A stretch of 64,000 nucleotides of DNA from Nitrospira sp. (lineage in GTDB: Bacteria > Nitrospirota > Nitrospiria > Nitrospirales > Nitrospiraceae), in the NCBI GenBank assembly GCA_018242725.1, contig JAFEBI010000014.1, positions 1 through 64,000 of the forward strand. Direction: 5' to 3'. Shown here one piece after another: positions 51,477 through 60,100 of the stretch. The position numbers were made by a program, and so were the translations under genes. The notes beneath the pieces are model-generated. The model was not told the DNA's origin, did no database searches, and was given only the letters and a program-made list of their open reading frames with translations. Position 1 is the first letter of the stretch. Every line of letters begins with the position of its first letter.

Positions 51477-52747
51477 TACGCGGCTCGCAAGTCAGAATTG
51501 TCCAGGTGAATACCGATATTGACTCGCTCACGCGTTGGGTCGAGCACACGAAGGACAGAACGTACCGTATGGTCCGCAGATGGTACGGCGAGATCCACCT
51601 CGATCGGTGTGGGATAAGAGCCTCCCTGAGGGTCGGTCGTAATCTTGACGAGTGGTTTGAGTCGTTGGTGAGGGTTGACTCCAACGACCACAGCTTGTTC
51701 TCCGGTATTGAGTCTGACCAAACTTCCCACAGGGTAGACGCCGATGCTTCGAATCATCAGTTCCACGAGAGCCTTCTCGAAATGGCCTCGCTCTCCGGCC
51801 AGGAACAGTTGTCGAACGGCATCATGGGGTAGCATGGAGGGACGTGTGCCACGTCGGCTCACCATGCTGTCGTAAAAGTCCACGATGCCGACGATTTGCG
51901 CGAGCTGCGAAGTCTGGTCGTGGTGGAGGGCGGATGGAAAGCCACTTCCATTACTTCGCTCATGATGCTCCTTGACGATGCGTAAAACATCCTCCGGCAT
52001 CCCTGGTTGTTCAGTGAGTACTGTGACTCCAAGTTTGCAGTGCTGCTCCAGAAGGGTCTTGTCCTGTCCAGTGCATTCATCTCGCTTGCGCACTAAATTG
52101 CGGGGCAATCGCACATATCCTGTATCGTGCAGCAACGCTCCCATTCCGACTAGTTCCTGTGTCGGTTGATCCAGTCCGCTCTCAAGGGCCACGATGAGCG
52201 ACAGGATGCAGGTGTCCAGTGCATGGGTCGTCAGGGATCGATCGAACTGCTTGATTTTTTGAACAGCGAGCTGAGTGGCCATCGCGGCATGATCGCTGAG
52301 CACGTGCTCCAGGATAGTTGATACGATCGCTTTGGTTGCTCCGGGTGAAGGAGGAATGCCACGTTCAAGATCAGTGAAGATGCGCTCCATAGCTTCTTGA
52401 GCTTGGGCATAGATGACCGAGGGCGGCTGACTGGCATCGGGCGTCGCAATTCCACCGGATGCCGTCGTGTTCGCGAGTGAGGGTGATTTAAGACGGGACG
52501 GTTCTGGTTGTGCGTCGTGCTCGAGGCTTTCCGGACCGGCCGGTGATGGAGACGATGGTACATCAAGCCCCTTACTGGTATCGATCGTCACCACCTGGAT
52601 CCCATGGCGCTTCATGAGTTGGATGGTGTCCAAGTCCATGACGGTAAATTTATGAGAAAGAAATGGGGTGCGGTACCAAGGGATGTCCATTCCAACGAGA
52701 TACATACCGAGGATCAGCTGGTCGATTGGAATATGCTTGGTGGCCAT
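51476..52747 (-). CDS. HD-GYP domain protein, probable c-di-GMP phosphodiesterase
   Basis: The 423-residue protein has an N-terminal DUF3391-type domain (IPIDQLILGMYLVGMDIPW, residues about 5-60) and a C-terminal HD-GYP domain: LLHDTGYVRLP, the HCKLG segment, and EHHERSNGSGFP near residue 270. These supply the metal-binding histidines and the GYP-type motif. Two departures stand out: HDxGK is HDTGY, and GYP is GFP; activity may be altered. It would hydrolyse c-di-GMP and favour motility. It is co-transcribed with the hybrid kinase, diverging from a PilZ gene. The ATG at 52747 lacks a strong ribosome site. Confidence 0.88.
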   Translation of the reverse strand: MATKHIPIDQLILGMYLVGMDIPWYRTPFLSHKFTVMDLDTIQLMKRHGIQVVTIDTSKGLDVPSSPSPAGPESLEHDAQPEPSRLKSPSLANTTASGGIATPDASQPPSVIYAQAQEAMERIFTDLERGIPPSPGATKAIVSTILEHVLSDHAAMATQLAVQKIKQFDRSLTTHALDTCILSLIVALESGLDQPTQELVGMGALLHDTGYVRLPRNLVRKRDECTGQDKTLLEQHCKLGVTVLTEQPGMPEDVLRIVKEHHERSNGSGFPSALHHDQTSQLAQIVGIVDFYDSMVSRRGTRPSMLPHDAVRQLFLAGERGHFEKALVELMIRSIGVYPVGSLVRLNTGEQAVVVGVNPHQRLKPLVKITTDPQGGSYPTPIEVDLAVPSADHTVRSVLRVLDPTRERVNIGIHLDNSDLRAA

Positions 52748-52814
52748 AGAATCGGGGACTCCAGGTCGGAAACGTTGTCGAACGAACCTTCATCTTGCAG
52801 TTGGTTCGCGTGCG

Positions 52815-52842
52815 TTATCGGCGATAGCAACATTGAACTTGA
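52815..52842 (-). promoter_or_regulatory. FliA promoter for the HD-GYP/hybrid kinase operon
   Basis: On the minus strand TCAA (52842-52839), 16 bases, then GCCGATAA (52822-52815) is a near-consensus sigma28 promoter, one base wider than usual. It lies about 68 bases before the HD-GYP start codon. The perfect GCCGATAA box is the strongest evidence. Confidence 0.65.
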
Positions 52843-52913
52843 TTGGTGCGTGCACGACAGTGCGTGTTGGAGTGCGTTCTGAATCACTATGTTCCATCTC
52901 GTATCCTTGATGC

Positions 52914-52941
52914 TCAAGAATAGTCCGTGATGGACCGATAG
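52914..52941 (+). promoter_or_regulatory. FliA promoter for the PilZ gene
   Basis: TCAA (52914-52917), 16 bases, then ACCGATAG (52934-52941) matches the sigma28 pattern with the same 16-base spacing as its divergent neighbour. It lies 50 bases before the PilZ ATG. In enteric bacteria the homologous ycgR gene is also FliA-dependent. Confidence 0.6.
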
Positions 52942-52990
52942 AGCCCATCAGCGAGTGGTTGCCGTGATTGGGCAACGAGGAAGAACCACG

Positions 52991-53713
52991 ATGAACGAAT
53001 TAGTCGAAGCGACTCCCTCTCCAGCATCGTTCTTATCCGTAGGATTGGCCATCAAACTATCTCTGACGCTCGATGGACAGAAGGTGATGTACGGCTCAAC
53101 GCTGTTGGGTTGGAAGGATCACGCCTGGCTTGTCTGTGAATGGCCTTTGCCGCTGAGTCATGACCAGCGGGTCGAGAGCGGGACTCCGTGCACCGTGAGC
53201 TATCTTCATGACGGCAAACTTGTCGGGTATCGCAGTGAAATTCGCGATCGGGTTACGTCGCCGGTGCCGTTGCTCTTCGTGGCCTACCCGAAGACCGTGG
53301 AAGAGATGCATCTGCGTAAACATCTTCGGGCGTCTGCAAACGAACCGATCCTCTTAATGCAAGTCGATATGACAAACGTATCGCCTTCTGTGTTACCTGC
53401 GAATAGCTGTTTTGGTGGTTTACTGAAAGATCTCAGCGGAGGAGGATGCAGTGTGACTTTGGTTCAAAGGCCAGCGTGGGTGCGCTCAGGATCGGCGCTT
53501 CGGCTGGAGTTCGAACTTCCTGGCCTAGGACACATTACCAATCTAACGGGTGTCGTGAAAAACGTCGATGTGCGGCATGGCAGTGACACGATCGGGATCG
53601 AGTTTCGGTTCGGCAAAATGGAGTACATCGAGTATCGAGGCTGGGGTGGGTCGGTCAAGAATGCGATCGAGCAGTGGGCGACACAGAAAACAGAAGGGCT
53701 CTCTCCGCGCTGA
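52991..53713 (+). CDS. PilZ-domain protein, YcgR-like flagellar brake
   Basis: The 240-residue protein has an N-terminal YcgR-N-like beta domain (about 15-105: KLSLTLDGQKVMYGSTLLGW, VSYLHDGKLVGYRSEI). The PilZ domain has its c-di-GMP motif split as usual: RKHLRA (RxxxR-type) near 115 and DLSGGGCSV (DxSxxG) near 155. On binding c-di-GMP such proteins slow the flagellar motor. ATG 52991 follows AGGAAG; an upstream in-frame GTG is unlikely. It diverges from an HD-GYP gene, pairing a c-di-GMP effector with a probable c-di-GMP hydrolase. Confidence 0.88.
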   Translation: MNELVEATPSPASFLSVGLAIKLSLTLDGQKVMYGSTLLGWKDHAWLVCEWPLPLSHDQRVESGTPCTVSYLHDGKLVGYRSEIRDRVTSPVPLLFVAYPKTVEEMHLRKHLRASANEPILLMQVDMTNVSPSVLPANSCFGGLLKDLSGGGCSVTLVQRPAWVRSGSALRLEFELPGLGHITNLTGVVKNVDVRHGSDTIGIEFRFGKMEYIEYRGWGGSVKNAIEQWATQKTEGLSPR

Positions 53714-54076
53714 TGCGAGTTCTGTAGGCAGCCTCCGACCTTCCTCGCGGCATAATTTTCCCCTTTCGCTTGCCTTGATGATCAGCTCTCTTTTCATTAA
53801 TGAGTGATAGTAAGAAAAGGCGGACCCTTCCCGGGCATAGGTCTTGCTCCTATGCTTGCCGGAAGTTGTTTCCTTGGATTCGAGGCATTGCCGAGACAGG
53901 GGTATCCAATTGTCTTCATAGCGCTGTCATGGGAGCGTTCCCGGCAAGTGTGCTCCGTGGTGGTGACGTCGACAGTTCGTTTCACTGTGCCACCAGTCAA
54001 AGTGTCGATTTTGCCGTGATCATGATATGAGTCGCTGGGGGAGGCCTCAGTCGCTATGCATTTGGGAGGGATGACT
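53714..54076. other. Intergenic stretch, no gene seen
   Basis: About 360 bases between the PilZ gene and the methyltransferase gene. A 76-codon frame exists but lacks a ribosome site and has an unlikely, cysteine-rich composition. No clear sigma54 or FliA element was found. GGGAGG at its end is the ribosome site of the next gene. Confidence 0.4.
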
Positions 54077-55078
54077 ATGGATTGGTCGGCATACAAGACA
54101 TACTGGTCAAAATACCTCATGGATACTACTAGTACCGAGACGCTGTTGTCCAATGATCCGAAACGAATGAAAGGATGCCATGCGTATGCGACGTTCGCGA
54201 CCCTATTGAGGCACGTTGAGCTTGAGCAACTGCAGAACATGCGAGTTGTCGATTACGGGTGCGGTACCGGCCGTCTGGCCAGACTCATCGCCCCGTTCTG
54301 CCGACAGTTGATTTTGGTGGATGTGTCGGTCGAGGCTCTCCAGGCGTGTCAGAAGCGGTTTGGTCATCTATCCAACGTGGAATACAGACTCGTGCAAGAC
54401 TCCAATTGGGTTATTACGGATAAGGTTGACTATGTGTACTCATACGCGTCTTTGATCTATATCTGCGATGCAAACGCTTTCTGGCACACAGTTGAAGGAA
54501 TAGATAAGGGTGCTGATGCCTTTGCTATTCATCTCCACAGCACCATCAATGAAGCTCCATACATGGCGGCTTACCCAGATATCGGTCGAGAGCTTCACAA
54601 GGTCAAGGGTTATAGACCTCGCCCGGAGACCATTCTCAATCGTTATTCTTCGGCATCTTCCGGGCGATACCTGGTGGAATGGCATGAACCTGATGTTCGA
54701 GGAAAAGACCCCTTCTTCTACAAAACGAGCCAGGCCTTCTCCGGCGTTCCGACGGGGGACGAGCCTTCTTCCTTGTGCACTAGGGAACGATTGGACAGGT
54801 TCCTCTGCAAGGAGGCTGAGCGCTGGTATGCCGACGGGGAAGTCAACAAGGCCTTGGAATTGTTGCTTGAGCTTGCTGGTGCGGAAACCAAAGTGTGGGA
54901 GGTTTACAATAATCTCGGCGTCATCGCGTTCGATCGATCCGATGTCGATTTGGCCATAACTTGTCTCAAAACTGCTCTGTCCAAAGGAGGGGCTTCGGAA
55001 GCCGCAAACAATCTGGAAACAGTGTTGCGAGCTAGCGGCAATAACTCGGAGGCCTGGTTAGTGGGGCAGGCACAGTAG
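54077..55078 (+). CDS. SAM-dependent methyltransferase with TPR tail
   Basis: The 333-residue protein has a class I methyltransferase fold: motif I RVVDYGCGTGRLARLI (about 55-70), the acidic end of strand 2 in LILVDVSVEAL, and motif IV-like DKVDYVYSYASLIYI. After residue about 245 a tetratricopeptide-like tail follows (RWYADGEVNKALELLLELAG, VWEVYNNLGVIAFDRSDVDLAITCLKTAL). The substrate is unknown. TPR-tailed methyltransferases are common in polysaccharide and flagellin-glycan loci, and it stands upstream of such genes here. ATG 54077 is preferred because GGGAGG lies seven bases before it; ATG 54071 would be too close. Confidence 0.8.
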   Translation: MDWSAYKTYWSKYLMDTTSTETLLSNDPKRMKGCHAYATFATLLRHVELEQLQNMRVVDYGCGTGRLARLIAPFCRQLILVDVSVEALQACQKRFGHLSNVEYRLVQDSNWVITDKVDYVYSYASLIYICDANAFWHTVEGIDKGADAFAIHLHSTINEAPYMAAYPDIGRELHKVKGYRPRPETILNRYSSASSGRYLVEWHEPDVRGKDPFFYKTSQAFSGVPTGDEPSSLCTRERLDRFLCKEAERWYADGEVNKALELLLELAGAETKVWEVYNNLGVIAFDRSDVDLAITCLKTALSKGGASEAANNLETVLRASGNNSEAWLVGQAQ

Positions 55079-55112
55079 AGGTCAGCGAAACACTCTAACC
55101 CACATAATTCAT

Positions 55113-55139
55113 GAAAACTTCTACTGCAACTGCCGATAG
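55113..55139 (+). promoter_or_regulatory. FliA-type promoter with no obvious gene behind it
   Basis: GAAA (55113-55116), exactly 15 bases, then GCCGATAG (55132-55139) fits the sigma28 pattern, with one mismatch in the -35 box. The next intact gene starts 480 bases downstream. A transcript from here would first traverse an inverted repeat and a possible broken gene. Confidence 0.5.
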
Positions 55140-55222
55140 GCTGTTGCGGTCAGACTAGTGGGCTCGCCCCTCGTGACGTCGGCGTACTTTTCAGGTAGGC
55201 CGTGCCAGTCTCGCAACGCGTC

Positions 55223-55248
55223 TTGACGATTTTTCCACGGATCGTCAA
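55223..55248 (+). repeat. Perfect 8-base inverted repeat
   Basis: TTGACGAT (55223-55230) is complementary to ATCGTCAA (55241-55248) with ten bases between. It may be a transcription terminator of a short RNA started at the FliA-type element 100 bases upstream, or an operator. The ten-base spacer starts with TTTT. Confidence 0.4.
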
Positions 55249-55281
55249 TGAGTATTACGAACTAAAGCGTGACATGCCAAT

Positions 55282-55571
55282 ATGGAAGTTGCCAGCCCCA
55301 TATCTGTTGAGCAGCCGGTCCATGCCGGTATTCCACTGGTAGTGTCTCATATCACCTCGGTATTACCGGTACAGAGTGACTGGGAGCTCTTTGAGGCTAG
55401 GCAGGGATTACCGAGTTAGAACAATTCTGCCGACATGAATTCACCCGTCAGATTATAAATCCAAGATTTGTGCGGACAATACTAAGGGCCAAAGATGGCA
55501 CGTTATTTGTACAGTGTGAGCGTAACAGTAGGGGTGCAACAGTGGCCTCAGTTGATGCTGTGACTGCTTAG
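55282..55571 (+). pseudogene. Possible frameshifted small gene
   Basis: A frame from ATG 55282 encodes 45 residues (EVASPISVEQPVHAGIPLVV at the start) and stops at 55419. A second frame overlapping its end reads ITELEQFCRHEFTRQIINPR, then FVRTILRAKDGTLFVQC, to the stop at 55571. Read together, with one shift near 55400, they give a plausible protein of about 100 residues of no known family. Composition is better than random, but neither part has a ribosome site. A single-base error or true decay could explain it. Confidence 0.25.
55496..55511 (+). promoter_or_regulatory. Sigma54-type element before the PEP mutase gene
   Basis: TGGCACG (55496-55502) is a perfect -24 box, and at the right spacing the -12 reads TTTGTA, with GT for GC exactly as in the fliK element. 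Start would be near 55522, giving a leader of about 100 bases before the next gene. The overlap with a possible decayed frame makes this uncertain. Confidence 0.4.
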
Positions 55572-55620
55572 GTCTCATGCACGTGGTGAGCTGTCCAGCC
55601 ACAACCTAAGGAGCAGACAA

Positions 55621-57003
55621 ATGGGAGTTGTCTATGTAGGTATGACGGTGGACATCCTGCATCATGGCCATATTAACGTGATTGAGACGGCCCGCCAGTA
55701 TGGTGAAGTGCTTGTTGGTCTGCTGACAGATTCGGCGATTGCCGATCATAAACGCCTTCCGCATTTAACGTATCAACAGCGTCAACGGATTGTCGGCAAC
55801 ATTGTGGGTGTCTCAAAAATCGTTCCTCAAGAAGAGTGGGACTACGCTCCAAACATTAGGCGGTATCGTCCCGACTTCATGGTGCATGGAGACGACTGGC
55901 TCGACGGTCCCCTGGCGCCCTACCGGGCCAGAGCAATTGAGGCATTGCAGATTTACGGCGGGTCTCTGATTGAAATTCCGTACACCCCTGGGGTGTCGTC
56001 TCATGCACTGGCTGCTCAAATGCGGAGTCAAGGGACCACTGCGGATATTCGGCGTCGAACGCTGAAACGACTGTTGGCGGCCAAACAAGTGTCACGTTTC
56101 ATTGAGGTGCACAATCCGCTCTCGGCATTGATTGCCGAGCACGCGACGGTCACTGTCGAGGGAAAAGTCAGGGAGTTTGACGGATTCTGGAGCAGTTCCC
56201 TTGCAGACGCTACGGCAAAGGGCAAGCCGGACATTGAGGCCGTCGATATCAGCAGTCGTCTGGCGAACGTCAACGACATATTCGAAGTCACCACCAAACC
56301 CATGATTTTTGATGGCGATACCGGTGGGAAACTAGAACACTTTGAATTCAATGTCAGGTCTCTTGAGCGACTGGGCATTTCAGCGGTGATCATCGAGGAT
56401 AAGAAGGGGCTTAAGAGAAACTCGTTGCTCGGCACTGATGTGACTCAGTATCAGGAAGAGGTTGAGGAGTTCTGCGCCAAGATTCAGGCGGGACGAAGGA
56501 GCCGGGTCAGTGAGGATTTTCTCCTCATCGCACGGTGTGAGAGTCTCATTCTTGGACGGGGATTACAAGATGCGATGATGCGAGCTAGGGCCTATGTCGA
56601 AGCCGGTGCCGACGGCATCATGATCCACAGTCTCATGAAGACCCCTGATGAAGTCCTCGAGTTTGCTCGATTGTTCAGGAACGAGTTTCAAAGCATTCCC
56701 CTGATTTGTGTGCCGACCAGCTATCACACCGCAACAGCGGATGTCCTTGCGACCGGCGGGTTCAACGTAGTGATTTACGCCAATCATCTCTTGCGCGCAG
56801 CTTATCCTGCCATGCAACGTGTGGCACACGAGATATTGTACAGCGGACGCTCCACGGAGACGGAGCCCAATCTGCTAGGCATCCCGGAAATCTTGAAGCT
56901 GATTCCCACTCGATCAGGAATCAGTGAACCGCCGAGCGGCAATTGGGTCGGTTCTCATTTGGCAGCGAGTCAACAGGTGAGCGAAGGAACTGCTGTATCT
57001 TGA
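55621..57003 (+). CDS. Cytidylyltransferase-phosphoenolpyruvate mutase fusion
   Basis: The 460-residue protein has two domains. Residues 1-140 are a TagD-like nucleotidyltransferase: YVGMTVDILHHGHINVI with the HxGH motif (14-17), GLLTDSAIADHKR, and GVSS near 125 at the place of the ISTT motif. Residues about 155-430 are a PEP mutase: GFWSSSLADATAKGKPD, FDGDTGG with metal-binding D231 and D233, and the diagnostic EDKKGLKRNS (259-268). PEP mutase makes phosphonopyruvate, the first step to all natural phosphonates. Such fusions imply later activation as a CMP-phosphonate and transfer to a glycan. No phosphonopyruvate decarboxylase or aminotransferase is in the window, yet one is required to pull the reaction. 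AAGGAG precedes the ATG. A giant transferase gene follows. Confidence 0.92.
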   Translation: MGVVYVGMTVDILHHGHINVIETARQYGEVLVGLLTDSAIADHKRLPHLTYQQRQRIVGNIVGVSKIVPQEEWDYAPNIRRYRPDFMVHGDDWLDGPLAPYRARAIEALQIYGGSLIEIPYTPGVSSHALAAQMRSQGTTADIRRRTLKRLLAAKQVSRFIEVHNPLSALIAEHATVTVEGKVREFDGFWSSSLADATAKGKPDIEAVDISSRLANVNDIFEVTTKPMIFDGDTGGKLEHFEFNVRSLERLGISAVIIEDKKGLKRNSLLGTDVTQYQEEVEEFCAKIQAGRRSRVSEDFLLIARCESLILGRGLQDAMMRARAYVEAGADGIMIHSLMKTPDEVLEFARLFRNEFQSIPLICVPTSYHTATADVLATGGFNVVIYANHLLRAAYPAMQRVAHEILYSGRSTETEPNLLGIPEILKLIPTRSGISEPPSGNWVGSHLAASQQVSEGTAVS

Positions 57004-57164
57004 TCTTAATCTCAAAGGGCCGGAATGCGCGAGGAAGTCTGTCTGCCGATTCCCACATTCCCGTTTCGCAGCGAGAATGGCCCCGTTCCGAATCGAGATA
57101 GACCCGTGCCCAGTAGGTTTGGACGAAAGAGAGACAGCCATTTCACATCACAACGAGGATATCA

Positions 57165-60100
57165 ATGAATCGCCGGCCACTTATTTCATTCTTCTTTACC
57201 GATGATATCGAGCGACAAACGCTGGCACCTATTGCCCAAGAGGCCGAGCGACGCCAATACCGAGTGCGATTCACCGATCGCATGGATGAACCAGCTGAGA
57301 TCGGTATCTACTGTTCCCACCGTCCTGATCCCTCCAACTCGAGGATGTCGGCCATCTTACTGCACGACCTAGCCCAGAGACATGACATTTGGCCCGACTT
57401 CTGGAAATACGAGCCTTGGAACCGTTTCGATATCGGAATACTGCCAGGACCGTCTTGGCGTAAGCGCTGGCAGGCTTGCGCCATGCAGCCAGAGGCCTGT
57501 CCACGTATCGGGGTGTATGAACTGGGGTGGCCGAAAGCGGACGTGATCTTCCGGGATCCGGAAGCCTTTCAGCAGACGGTGGCCGGACTCAGAACTGATC
57601 TGCACCTCGGACCACGCCGTTCCGTACTCTATGCTCCATCCTGGGAAAATGACGGCAAGCAGGATGACCTGGTGCAGTCCTTGCGACATCTGCCGGTGAA
57701 TCTCCTGCTCAAGCAGGCACCTTGGCCGGAGGCCTACCCGCAGATCTTAGAAAACATCCGGCGGATGAACGAGTTGCACCGAGATTGCGCGGAGAATGTC
57801 CATATCCTTGATCCACATCTCAGCATCATGCCGTGTCTCGGGCTTGCAGATGTGCTCGTTACTGAAGAATCCAGCGTCATGGTGGAAGCGCTGCTACTCG
57901 GCATTCCCGTGGTGGCCGTGACGGACTGGCTGATCCCAGACCGCAATCCGTCGCGCCCGGCAATGATCCCCTTTGAGTTTCCCATCAGGACAACACGCGC
58001 GGAGCTTCAGCACACAGTAGCAGGTCTTCTTGCCAATTTTGATCAAGCACGGATCGATATGGTTCGGCTCCGAGACGAACAATTCGCCTGTCTCGGCGAG
58101 AGTGCCTCACGCATCATGGACGTGATCGAGGCTGGTTGGGAGGGCAAGGTACCGGCGATCGTCCCAGTGGTGGCGGAGATCCTCTCTTCCATCGGACCGT
58201 CGGATTACCAGTTCGATTCCACACTCCGTATTTGGCGCCGGAACGACTATAAGGGTATCGCTTATTCAGATGGGAAAGAAACAGAGAGCCGGATCTTGGC
58301 CATTCTCAGAAACAGCAGTGACCTGACATCCGACTCATCGGAGTTGGAACGGTCTATCATCGACTGGCCGACGGAGTATCACCTGTCGTCGGGGCGCGGG
58401 AATTTGCTCCGATGGATGAAGGTTCCTTCGGGAAGCCGGATCTTGGAATTGGGGTGTGGTTGTGGGGCTATCACGAGGGTATTGGGAGAATCAGGGGCAG
58501 CGGTCACGGCGGTGGAAGGCAGCGTCCAACGAGCAGCCATCGCGGCAGAGCGTTGCCGTGACCTGTCCAACGTCCGCGTGGTGGCGGACAATATCGCAAC
58601 GTTTTGCGTGGAGGAGCAGTACGACATCGTCACGCTTATTGGAGTGCTGGAGTATTCGTCCCTATTCATGCCGGGGGAGGATCCCATCGGAGCATGCCTC
58701 CGTAAGGCCCGTTCGTTTCTCAAGGAGGGTGGGACGCTGCTCATCGCTATTGAGAATCAGCTTGGCCTCAAATACTTCGCCGGCAGTTCCGAAGACCACA
58801 TGGGGCAACCATTCTACGGCGTCGGGGATCTGTACGGTCCCCGGACAGCAGTAACGTTTGGTAGAAACGAACTCCGCCGACGTCTGACGGAGGTTGGTTT
58901 TACAGAGACGGAGTTCTTTTATCCATTCCCAGACTATAAATTGCCTCAAGTGATTGTCAGCGACCATGTCAGATCGTTCCCGGCCTTCCGCGTCGCCGAT
59001 CTGCTCGCTCGGATATCGAGTCGAGACTACACGCGGGACTGGCGTCCGAACTTTCCAGAAAACCTCGCGGCCCAGGCACTTGAGCGCAACGGTCTGCTTT
59101 TGGACATGGCGAACTCATTTCTGATCTCAGCCAGCTCTGGTGTCGCCCAAAGGAAGTCATGGCTCGCAACCTATTACTCGTCAGTAACACGCCGATCAAG
59201 TCTTCGCGTCGAAACTACTTTCATGCCGGATGCTGACGGCAGCATCCGGGTCCATCGACGTCGTTTACTTGATCAACAGCCTCAGTACGCGGACGCAATG
59301 TGGCATCAAGAGCTACAGACAGTCGGTTCCTACCACGGGGGAACACTGTTCTCGACGGAGCTCATGCGGTTAATCGCCAGGCGTGCGTCGGCGCAGGACA
59401 TTGCGGCATGGCTGCGTCCTTGGGTGTGGTTGTTGCTCGAACATGCAACATGGCCAGTGCAAGAGGCGCGGGAGAAAGCGAGCAGCCTCTCGTGGATGGA
59501 TGCGCTGTTGCCGGGTGAGTTTGCCGACTGCATCCCCTTCAACTTGGTTCGAGATAACGAGGGTAGGCTGCATCGGTTCGACCACGAGTGGGTGCATGCC
59601 ACGAAAGTGCCGCTTTGCTGGGTCTTGTTTCGCGGGCTCTTTCACTTACAGTATCAGGCATTTCCATCGCCGAAACCTCAAGAATGGACGGCGCTCACCT
59701 TAGCCATTCTTCAGCACCTCGGACTCTCGTTGGAGAAACGGCATGATCGGCTGATTAGGGAGTACGAAGGCTCCCTACAAGGCTTTGTCTCGCGGCCATC
59801 CACTCACGAGGGGGTGATCTGCAGCATTATCATCCCTGTCTGGAATAAGCTGGAACTTACGGCGCAATGTCTGACGGCACTATCAGCCGTGACGACGGAA
59901 CCCTCTTATGAAGTCATCGTAGTGGACAACGGTTCGACCGACGGCACAGCGGAATACTTGTCCACATTGTCCGGTGATGTGCAGATCATACGGAATCAGG
60001 AGAACCTAGGATTCGCCAAGGCCTGTAACCAAGGAGCGCGGGCTGCAAAGGGACAATATCTGGTCTTTCTCAACAACGATACGATTCCATTGAAGGGCTG

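Noticed and set aside
53800-54030. 76-codon frame before the methyltransferase gene
   Set aside because: No ribosome site and an improbable composition with many Cys, Arg and Ser residues.
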